Shown here: one piece after another, positions 29,901 through 41,900 of the stretch
How the letters are laid out: each line of letters starts with the position of its first letter
Numbering within the stretch: position 1 is the stretch's first letter
Source: Acanthopleura granulata
Taxonomy: Eukaryota > Mollusca > Polyplacophora > Chitonida > Chitonidae
Assembly (NCBI GenBank): GCA_016165875.1
Contig: JABBOT010000005.1
Coordinates: forward strand, 19,227,136-19,291,135
DNA: 64,000 nt
Reading direction: 5' to 3'
Notes under the pieces: model-generated
Told to the model about the DNA's origin: nothing
Seen by the model: the letters and a program-made list of their open reading frames with translations, nothing else
Database searches by the model: none
Program-made: the position numbers and the translations under genes

Positions 29901-32900
29901 ATAAGAGAGGAACGAGAAATACATACAGCTACTCTTATTCTTGACGAAATGGGGTACTTTTCAAGCATACTGGCAATTTGATTCCAAGGCAAAATGAGCG
30001 TTGTTCTCTTGAAATCTGTGAGTACTATGTTACCCACAAAGCCTCACTGGAAGGGCAGATATGAACACACTACATAACTTTTGGCCAGGTGCTTTAGGTG
30101 GGAAAGGTTTCTCATTATCACAACATTAAAAGGAATATGAAAGTACCTTGGGTTCCAATGTAAGAGGAATGCTTGCTCCAGTTTGTATAATGTATACTGC
30201 TTTCCAAAATTATTTCAGTTATTTTCAGAAGTGAGAGTCCCATTGGTTTCATTTGTGATCTGTGAATGCTAAAGTTAACAACAAGCTTGTGGTTTCACGG
30301 GTAGCAACTTGTTTTTTTCTTTTCTTTATTATTTTCATATTTTAGAGTAGCAACATTTCCATGTCAGTGTTGGCACCTTTCACAAATGCACGGGCACACA
30401 GAACCTATGCCATTAAAACCAAAATAAGCTGCTGCTTTCATGGTTTGCATCTTCTTTTGCTTGAGGGTGCCAACACTGACATTTTTAGAAAGTTATTAAA
30501 ACATACGAAAGCTGTAACAGCTCAAGCCTTTTGGCTTGGCCTGACTCAGGGATGAGCCGTTCACTAGACAAACAGACAATCCAACCTATACACAACTGCA
30601 GTGCTCTACAATACACAGGGGTCTGAAAAATAACAACTGTCTTTGATTGGCAGTTGTAGTTTCCTGGGGATAACCCACGACCATCCGCAGGTTGCTGGCA
30701 GACCTTTCCACGTACGTCCGGAGAGGAAGCCATCATGAGCTGGTCTGGAACTCACAGCGACTGCATTGGTGGGAAGCTTCGGGTCATTGTGCTGCAATAG
30801 CGCGCTAACCGACTGAGCCACGGCGGCCCCAGTTTATGCAAGAATTACCTTTAGTGAAGAATCGGTTTGGATCTGAAGCAAATCTTTCAAACTTCTCCAG
30901 TTTTTTGAGGATGGTTTCTCGCTGGGTTATCAGTTGGGTGACTTGCTCCCACTTCAGTATGGCCTATAAGGACAGCAGACAACAGTAGAATGTTAGCCAG
31001 TGTACAAAGTACAGGACAGTGCGAAATCAAGCAAAGCATTCACAAAAATTGGTTACGAGTATTATGAAACTAGTGAGAACACTTTATTTATTTATTTGAT
31101 TTGTGTTTTACACCATACTCAAGAATATTTCACTTATATGACGGCAGGCACCATTATGGTGGGAGGAAACCGAGCAGAGACCAGGGGAAACCCACGAACA
31201 TCCGCAGGTTGCTGGCAGACCTTCCCACGTACGGCCGGAGCTAGTGAGAACAAGGTTAGTCAATAAATTTACTTGCTCCTACAATAATCCAGTGATCCTC
31301 AAGCAAATATTTCCTGAGCTTATGTGATAAATCTCACAAAGGCAATACCAGATGATGAATTCACTTAGAGCCTGTCAGTTCCTCCAACCATTAGATGGAG
31401 CTAATACTTCTACTTGTAGTGTTAAGTTTGGAACACCTCCATGTGCATGCACCCTAAATTCTCAACAAATTCGACCATTTGAGGAAAAAATTAGCTGCCA
31501 TTTGATACATATGTATTTCCTAAAAATTCTGAAGAGTAAAATATAGTCTTCCAGTAGGGGCACATATGAACTTAGATAACATTCCTCTTAATATGTCAGG
31601 ACATCTAATTATGTCTGTGGCTGAATTTGTTGAGGATATAAGACATAAGAATCAACAAATGGTCAAGTAACAGGTTAGCAAAATACTACAAGCTCTGGCG
31701 AAGCTCACGAAGGGAGATAACTGTTAGAGGCCTACTCTGTATAATACTTACTGGTTCAAGCTGCTGGTAGTATTCATTACCACTATACTTGATGGCCATG
31801 TCCAGACGGAGGGAGTCGGGCATCAGAAGGGCATTCCACACTCGCTCTAGCCTCTCCTGGGGTGACACAGTCTTCTCTACAGCCTGCAAAAGAGTAATGT
31901 ACATCTTATGCACACAAACACACACACACACACCAAGGTAGAGCCACAAATATGTACAGTACTGTGGCAACCCCAACAAATGACGCAAGGCGATACATTA
32001 TTTAATATTTCGGTATTATTTAAACCATTTTCCAGAAAATTCACTCTTGAAAATGGTTTAATAAAATTGAAACATTGAATCATATATCGCCTTGCGTCAT
32101 TTGTTCGAGTTGCCACAGTACTCTACTTTGAGAAGTTTATTAGTGGAAATGGAAACAAAACATGTATAGCCCTCCACAAACAATTACAAGACACACTTTT
32201 GTTGTGAAATCTTTTCCACATTATGTCTTTTTTCCAACATGTTTGCTCTACAAAGTGCATGATGCGAAATACAGCAATGCATTAACATTTAAAGAACATT
32301 CCTGCCAAAAATGGAGACAAAATCAGTAAACTGAATTGATCATGCAAATACACTGTTGCCATCTGCTTGATCGACCACCCTTGCGAACAGAAGGTAGTCT
32401 TACAAGTCAGACAAATGAGAAGAGAGGAATAATCGATTCAACACCCTGACAACCCTGAACAAGAATGAGGTGAGTAAAACACTGTGACGAACCTACAGTC
32501 TGCCAACCCTGAAGATGACTGAAGCTACCAGCGTGCCTGACAAGTTCCATAATGTGAGAGGTGATCTGTCAATATGTCAGACAGCACTGAAGAAGAAGCA
32601 AAGAAGCCCTGGCCCCAAGATCATGCAGCTGACTTAGGATTTAGTCAGACTTAGTCTTAACTTGTGCAATTAATGCTGAACTTAGATTTGAAGTTTAACG
32701 CTAATTTTGATTTTTGTCCTGAAGGTCAAAGACAAGTCTTTGGTATTAAAATATATTTTCTTCGGTCGAGTTAAAACTTTAGTGTTTTAGTACAACTTTA
32801 AACTGCTTTAAAGTTAAGATTAAGTCTGATGTAAGTTTAAAACAGCTTCGTGACTCTGAGGCCAGAGTGGTGACCTTGTCCATGGCACATGTGACCTTGA

Positions 32901-35900
32901 GGATGTCAGAGGTGAGCTTACTGGTGTGACAAATAATGTAGAAGACCATAGTGGCCTGCTCATCAGTGGAACAAATGACCTATACTGTAGTTACGGAGAG
33001 TTCAGACATCCCACAAAGGGTGTAGTTTAGCTTACCGGTGAGACAGAGGATCTCTCTGACCCAGCTTTACTGGTAGGAGTAGATAGGTTCCTGGACATTG
33101 CTGACGAGGATCGCACATCTGTAGCAGCAGTCCTGTAAACACCAAAACAAAAAAGTACAGAGTATTCAGGAAAATCAGTTTTGTACATAAAATGCAATGT
33201 GTGTTGAAGGCATGAAAATATAATCAGGCCTCAATCTCAAAACACTGCATTCCTTACCCACTCTGGTTTCATGTTCAGACTAATACATGTGTTAATAAAA
33301 TATACACGAACTATTAGTTCTATTTATTTGTTTATTAAACTTTTCACCTATGTGACGGTTGCATGTGTGGAGGAAGCCTGTGTGCTCTGCATGCCCAGTT
33401 TTACTGTGTAATGTATGGTACAGATATGAACACTGCATTAACGGAAGACAAGCGGTCTTCAATGACCAGAAGATTGTGTAAATGGCCACATGTGAGCAAT
33501 GCTCACTGCTGGTTGTCAGCAATACCACAGAAGCCATGCCAGAGAAGCAAGGTCTGCCTGAACACCCCGTCTGGGCACCCTCAGAATGTCTGGGCAGAGT
33601 GCGTTACTGGGCCCACTTTCACAAAGCTTTCTTAATGTTACAAGCACGTAACTACAATGGCTACACTGCTGGCTGTCATGATAATTACAGATTTGTGGTT
33701 TAATGAGTATTTCATGCAAGAGGGCCCATGGGGTGCCAATCGGGAAAGTGGGCTCAAGTCTGTCTGTATAAACCAAACAGCTTCTCTCCATGTACAAAAC
33801 AAAACCTAAGAAGCGCATAAGGCCACAGAGGTTGAGCTGTAGCAGTTAATAGGTATCAGGCAACCATCGTTTGTCCATTTCACACAAATGATGGTCGGCC
33901 AGCAAAGCAGCAGGGGAAGTTATAAACGAGGTGTAGTGTACACGCGCTTCATACCACTAGCTGACCTACTCCAGCTACCAAGACTGCATGTATATGTTAC
34001 CTGAGGGCCCTGGCAGATCGCCTGGCCAGCGCGCGTGCCTGGAGGGTCAGTTTAGAACGTCGATCCAAGTCCGTCTCCGGTGGGTTCTGATCAGGACCAT
34101 GGTCCCTTTCTATGAAAACAACAATGAGGTATGAAGGCTAGATGGCAACCAATCATTGTACAGTAATGGGTGAACACTTGGTCAGCAGAGAGCTAGGTGT
34201 AATGGATATATCAACGAATGACATCACGTTATTTACGAGGGGTCAGCAGGTAAAAATGACCTACGTATTCGGTGGGGGGAAAAAGAAAAAAAAAAAAAAA
34301 TGGCAAAGAAAAAATGCTACTCTAAATGCTCGGTGCAACTGAATCTACAAATGAAAAATTAAATACATAAATATAGTCTAAATTCTCAAAATCACTGTGC
34401 TTGTCAAGTTATTAGCCAGGGCTGAATTAATGGCTCATTCTCTTGACGAAAAGCAGTCAGGGTGTGTCCACTGGGGGTAGTTCCACAAAGCCACTTGTGA
34501 CATAAGTTGAAAATTGAAACATTATTTTAAAGCACATTGTTTGGATTTAGAAATTGAAATTTTGACCAACTCATGAATGTTATTTAAACTTCCAGAACCA
34601 AAAACCAAGCACTGTGACAATGTTTTAAATTCTGGCTGAAGTCAGAAATGGCCTTGTGGAATCGGCCCCAGGAAACAAACTAGCAGAAGAATAAAATTTT
34701 ACCATTAGACCTGCACAAGATCAAATTCTTACTGTCCAGTTAAGACTCTCCCTGGTCACATGATGTCATTAGACCAGTGCTACTATAACTAAGATAATTT
34801 ACCCTCCAGCTTAGGATCCTTTCCTAGGCCACCCATCATCACAGAGTTTACGTTCCAAAATCCTTCTGTATACTCAGACTTCTGGGCCTTTAATGCTTCC
34901 AACTTCTTTTCTTTCTCAATGCTGTAAAACAATACAAGCTTCTATGAAGTTCACGTAAATTCATATCCTTACATAGCTTTTCCATTGCACGAGTAAAAAT
35001 TATCCACCCTCCCATAGCTCTAACTATCTATGAATGGTTTCCTGTGACATATCACATGTCTGTGGGCTAACTGTACAGTCATTATAGCTGAAGGCAACTC
35101 CTGTTGTGTCTTACTCATAATCCGAAAGCAAGGCCAGTGACAAACATCCTGACTCTGCGGGACAAGTTGAGAGTGCAAGTTAGGACTTTCTTGACTTTCA
35201 CCCGCCAAAGGCCTTTTTCCTATTTATATGTGGGAAGCCGACTGACATATGACATCACTAATGTTTGCAATACAAATACATTCTTGAGGTCTGACCTCTT
35301 AATGTTGAAATGTGGACACAATTAAGGCGACATCAGAAAGAGTGTAGCACTGACTTGTATGAACTGTGACACAACAAATGTGAATGTCAAGTTGCTGACA
35401 CAGTGACGCTGCACAATGTCGTGCCTGGTGGAGCAAACCTGGAAATACATGTAAGAGAGCCTACTGCTAAGTTGGCTAACAGTGGCCATGACTGGAATAG
35501 ACTTTCATACAACTCAGATGTCTGCCTTTCACAAAAATTCAAACCTTTGATGGAGAGAATATACCCTAATTCTTCTAATTCTTAGGACACCTGACCTGCC
35601 CTATTTAGTTAATGTACGTGTATTGTAACATGGATAAAAAGTTTCTTTTTCTCTCTTGGTTAGTCCATCTAATGACCGAAATATCCCTATCTTCTTTCTC
35701 AAAAAACTGGGAGAGAAATGTAATATCGGTTTTGCTTTCAGCGGTATTAATGTGTGTCCAAATAATTGGAAGAATTAGCGTATGCAGGAACTGGTGAGGG
35801 CCTTTCCAGGGCTTGGAATAAACAGTGTGCTGGCTACAGATGCCAATATAATATTTGTACGTAACATGGTGCATGTACCTGAGCGCCTGTTTGGCAGTCA

Positions 35901-38900
35901 TCATGGGCTCGACTACTTGTGGCTCTGTGTGTGGGTGCATTAGTCCTGCATGGCGGGGGATGAGGAAGTGAGGGTGGGAGGTATGGGTAGGGTGGATGGA
36001 GGTGTGGGTAGGGTGGAGCGGGGTTAGAGCAGGATCATCTTCACCCTCTGCTTCTGGGTCATAGAAATGGTAGAGCACACCCAGGAAATCTGTGTCCTGC
36101 AAGCAAAACCATTAGAATATGTCATATCACTTCGAACGAAGCTAGGTGTTTATAAATTACAACTACACTGTATGTTGGCAAAGAAGTTCTGCTTATATGT
36201 CTCGTGTGTAGGGACAATTTCACCTAAGGTGATCTCCTAAGATGTTTGGAGAGCCTTACTGAGACACACTACATGATGTCACATGTGCTTCTACTGTTAG
36301 CACTCACATATGTGAAGACATATTTAATGAAGTAACACATGCTTCCAATGTTGGCAGACTCACCTATGTAAAGATATATTTCATGATGTCACAGGTGCAT
36401 CTAATGTTAGGAAAATCACCTTAATTTTGTGAGTCATGGGTGCTTCTAATGTTAGGAGACTCACATTTGTGGAGACATATTTCATGATGCCATAGGTGCT
36501 GACAATATCAGCGAATTCACCTACACTATGAAACCACATATCATGAAGTTACAGGTGCTTCTAATGATATCAGACTCACCTTTGTGAAGGTGTGTTTCAT
36601 TATGTCACAGGTGCTTTACAATGTGAGGAAACTCACCTTAATTTTGGTAGTTGGAGGGAGGGTAAACGTTTATACAGGTGAATCACCTTCATATTTCATT
36701 CAAGTACGTCACAGGTGTGTACAATGTTGCCAGACCCACCCCTCCCTGTTTGGAGACGTACTTCATGCACTCACAGATGCTTCGCAATGTTCTTCACCTC
36801 ACCTTTGTGGAGATGTACTTCATGCACTCACCGATGCTTTACAATATTAGTCACCTCACCTTTGAGGAGATGTGCTTCATGTAGTCACAGATGCTTCACA
36901 ATGTTAGTCACCTCACCTTTGTGGAGACGTGTTTCATGTAGTCACAGATGCTTCACAATATTAGTCACCTCACCTTTGAGGAGATGTGCTTCATGCACTC
37001 ACCGATGCTTCACAATGTTAGTCGCCTCACCTTTGAGGAGATGTGCTTCATGTAGTCACAGATGCTTCACAATGTTAGTCACCTCACCTTTGTGGAGACG
37101 TGCTTCATGTAGTCACAGATGCTTCACAATGTTAGTCACCTCACCTTTGTGGAGATGTGCTTCATGTAGTCACAGATGCTTCAGAATGTTAGTCGCCTCA
37201 CCTTTGTAGAGACGTACTTCATGTAGTCGTCACAGGATAAGGTGTTCTTCCACCACTGGAACCAGGAAGCATATGTCCGCGCCATCTTTTCGGCCAGCAC
37301 TGTTGGCATGTTTTCATTCATCTTGAAATTATTTTCTTTGGCCTTTAAAATCTCAGCAATCTTGTCCATATTTGGTGTCTGTTTGGAGAGAAAGGAAAAT
37401 GTTCTTAGCACACATACACTGACATGTTCTCAATTTATGCACTATTGAATTATTTACATGCAATGTAATGTATATGTGTTTTATAATCATGATGTGAGAA
37501 ATTTCTTAAGGTGTGTTCTTGGTGATAAAACACCATCAACATACGATGCACCCACTACAGTGTTTAACCCTCCATCAAAATGTCTGTTTTATAATTTGTC
37601 ACAATTTATGCCAAAGTAAAATATCCTGATTTCTGTTTAGCGATTAGAGTGATATTTCACAATGTACTATCGCTTTTGTCCTCAGGCAGCAGCACAGCAC
37701 ACTGATCTCTGATACATGATGCATTTATCGGAAAAATGTTGACATAAATAATAAACAGTCTATGATGCATTGAAGTTTTTATACCATGTTTATTTGCTTA
37801 TAATGGATTGTCTTTCAATCCTCACTCAATATTTATGTACTGGTATTCAATGTTAACTGTGTAACAGCAGCAAACCATCCCATCATTACTCTTAACACCC
37901 TCACAATTCAGTATGGTGAACGATGCATAGCTTGGAACACTTTGAGAGCATCCCGCCAGACAAAATGCACGTACGTGTGATGACCAGTCATGTTTGCCGA
38001 CCACAATCAATAACTGTTACTGCTGATGTATCGCTTAACACTGGCAGACTCACCACTGGAGGAAACTGACTTTCACCTTTTGTGTTCTTGGGAGGGGTTT
38101 TTGGTCTGAAAAAAAAACAAACAAACATACAAACAAACAATTTATAGAGATCAGAAGTTCACAACAGTCATTTTCTTATGATTATTCTGTTTTTGAGAAT
38201 CCTGCATGGTGATCAGCTTTTTGAGTGAATGAAAGAGGACAGAGCCTGGTGAAACTGCTTTGCTGTCAGATGCATGTATTTGACAAACCACTGGCATAAA
38301 GTTGCAACCAAGAAATCAAAGCAAACTTGCCCTTTCAATTAACAGTGTGTACATGTGCCCCTTTATTTACCTGCTTATTTATTTCTTTATTTCATTATTA
38401 CTTCCGTCATGGCAGAGAACTTCTAACTTAGATGATGGTGGTTAATTTGATACGGAAAAGCTAGTATTCAGCATGGCCCTTTGGCAAGTAACAGAGGAAT
38501 TTTCCCATGTGTGATTGTACAGACATGCGCACACTATGGAACACAAATGGTCTTCAATGAAAGCTTGACTGTGCAAGTTGCCACGTCAGACTTGTTTACA
38601 GTTTCTGCCTTCAACTCCATACAGATAGTAGCTGTGTAATAATCCACAAATCCCCTGTAAAAGTGCAATACTGAACCTTTACATCCAATGACAATGTGTC
38701 CCAATGACTGAAAGACCAATGTCTTAACCACTGAGCTATGAGCCTCTCCAAAATTCCCTTCTAAGGTAAGTGTGCCACATGATGTGAGGTGTGATAGACT
38801 GTCCTTACGTTTTCACCCAGTCCTTAGCGTTTCTATCTCCCCAGGGGGCTTCCAGGGGCCTCTCCAGTGCTGGGTTGATCAAACGAAGGGCTTTCCTCTT

Positions 38901-41900
38901 GTTGAGTGTTGCTGATGGCATGACTTCAGAGAGGTCTACTTTGTCAGCAGAAGGCATAACCAAGTCATCCTGAAATAACGACATGTATGGAACAATTGAG
39001 GACACACAAACACACATTTCCATCCTTCATCCAATGTTTGAGGAATGGTACTGAGGAAGTCAAGTCTGTCCTGGGTTACCCTAATGCTTCTAATTTTTGG
39101 AACACCTGGTTTACCTTTGTTAGCTAATGGATGCATAATTGTAACAAGAATACAAATAACTGGGAGAGAAATTAATATGTTGCTTTCAGCAGTACTAATA
39201 CCTGTCCCAATAATTAGAAGAATTAGGGTAATTACTGTAGTTGGGTAAAGTCATATACTCAGTTGATCTAGTGTTATTTCAACACAAAGGGTTAAGATAT
39301 CAACATTATTAACAGAAAGGTGAGACAACAATCATCAATACCATGATCTCAATCAAAAGCAGAAGAAAAGAAAGGTGCAGATTATGAATTACACTGAGCA
39401 AATACACGTTTCCAATCATGCACCTGTTCTAATTCCAGATGACTCGTTGGTAGGGACCTCATCACCTCTCTGTACACTTCTTTTATCTCATCCTCCAGAA
39501 ACAAGTTCTTGTCCAGTTGAATTATGGTGTCACCTGAAATCTGAAAGCCACATAAACTGGTTTATTATCAGTATGCATTTTTGTTTACCTTATCTGAAAC
39601 CATCCTGGATTTACCAAAACATGCCTTACAGGAAGTACTCATCTATCAGTACACACAGAACTTCACTTATATGATTATTGTTGAAGACCTTGCACACGAT
39701 GTTTTAGTCATACGAGGATGGTAATTTTTATGGGTGGAGGAAACCAGGGTGCCTGGGTTAAACCATCGACCTTAGGCATGATACTGACGAACATTCCCAC
39801 ATGTGACACACAGATATTGACATCATACTCATGGAAGACAAGTGGTCTTCAAAGAGGTTTAGATTGCACATGACCAGATGAGCATCACTGACTGTGATGA
39901 CCAAGGCCTCACAAACTTTAAGAGCCAGGGGAACAATATATTCCCCATCCAAGGTGAGTAACTGGAACAGTGAGTCATTGATGACTGGAGTTTTGAGTCT
40001 TATTTACAGCAAGCCAATGCTGACAGGAACACTGATGCTGCCTTGTATGTGGTATGTATAATATGTACCTCTTCCTGGAGATGGTTGAATACAGTAGCAT
40101 ATCTGTCCAGGGTCAATGATGACATACACACTCTCTCAGACACCCGGATATCTGATGTCTTCACGGGCAACTGAAATCACAAATCACAGGCTGTTGGAGA
40201 CGAGCTCGTCATCTCATAATTATGTGACACCTGCATGTACCTCAAGATTAAAGAAGTCCACAATGATACCCCAAATAGCCATTCAAAGTAACTGAAGTTC
40301 AAAGCATCCATAATGATATTACATACAGTGCTGGAATTTGATCCTTGCAAACAAAAATACATTTCAAACAATGAGTTTTTGAAATCACCTGCCCTCAGCG
40401 CAATTATCTCAAAACGTTATGTTCCAGCACTGAAATACTGCAAATGACCTAACACGCCTGCAAAACAGCAGTCTGACAAGGGCACTGTCAGGCGTCTAAT
40501 CCTATCATGTCAGGTACAAACAAAGTGGTGCCAGTAAATGTCATAAAATATTGTTTTTATTGCTGAAACTTACATTTTTCCACAAGGATGTCATCTCACT
40601 TTCAAACAAACCTCACATAGATTTAAAAAAATCAAAAAAACCCTCAGAATCATGAAAAATAACCAACTTAATCCTGGATGAAGGTCATTTAGGGTAGTCT
40701 GGAAATTGCACTTCTGGCAACTTCATTTCCTTCTTTACTCACACTGAGTTATGCTATGATATCTAAACACAACATGGAATCAGTGGTAAGATTCTCCTCA
40801 ATTTCTTACCTGGTTGTTAGCTTTAGAGGTGACAGTAGCAGGTTGTGGGTGAACTGGGGGCTTTATGTCCAACCTGTCACAGAAAATACTCTTCAGTTAG
40901 TTATAATGTATGGCTTTTCACGGAAGTCTTTGTCTTCGTGCCAATCACGCAAAATTTATGTTGGCCTGGCTGCGAACTGTTCAAGAAATAATCTATAAAA
41001 GCATTCCATATAATGATTTACAGTTAAGTTAGAACAAAATTTTCACCACAAAGTTGAAAAGTGAACTGTTTCAGATTTTTGAGACATTTTCAAGGACTAT
41101 TAGCATGTATGATAAAACCCATTATCCCCATTAATCCTGGGATAAGTTTTATGAAGCGTATTTAGTGTTAAGCTGCCTTTAGCTGGGTGCACTTCAGTTT
41201 TCTTTGCACAAATAACTCAATGAAACTCAAAGACTCATTACATGTTTTTAAATTTTTACAACTGTGCAACTCTAACCATGCTCATCCCACACAAGTATCA
41301 GTCAGTAACACTGTTCTATAGTATGTGGTACTGTTAAGAAAATGGCTAAGCAAATGTAGCAGTACATGTTATTTACTTTTATCTTTGATGTTGCCAATAG
41401 CACTGAAACAACATAAGGCCAGTTTTCACTGGTACAGACTGTGATAAAGTCACAAAGTGTACTGATTTGTGCGACTGAACAAGTATATACATGTAAGCTT
41501 TGTATTTAACGACGTACTTAACAATTTTTCAGTCATAAGATGAAGAAGAGCCCTCAGTATGTAGATACATCGTGGTCCCGCTGGAACATCATGCCAAAGA
41601 CACTAGGCATGGTACCCCGCTCAGTCACATTATACTGACGGTGAGCCGACCAGTCCTTTTTCCTCTAGCCCCCCAGTGTTAAACACCAAGCGAGGCAGCA
41701 ACAAGTACCATTTTTAGCTTTGGTATGACCTGACTTGGGACTGATCCCCAAATCTCTCAATCTCGAGGTGGACGCTCTAACCACTAGGCCATCAAGGTGG
41801 TTTGCTAAATATTACACACACGTATACAAAATAAAGAAAAATGTAACAGAATAATCATCACCCATTTACTCTGATAATTGTCAGTTTCAGATCAAAAGCC

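Noticed and set aside
36715..37209. Plus-strand open frame of 164 codons with a 19-residue repeat rich in Cys, Ser and His
   Set aside because: 57 bp is a multiple of three, so the CCDC87 splice-site array is open in this frame by arithmetic. It is antisense to exon 21 and has no start context or homologue.
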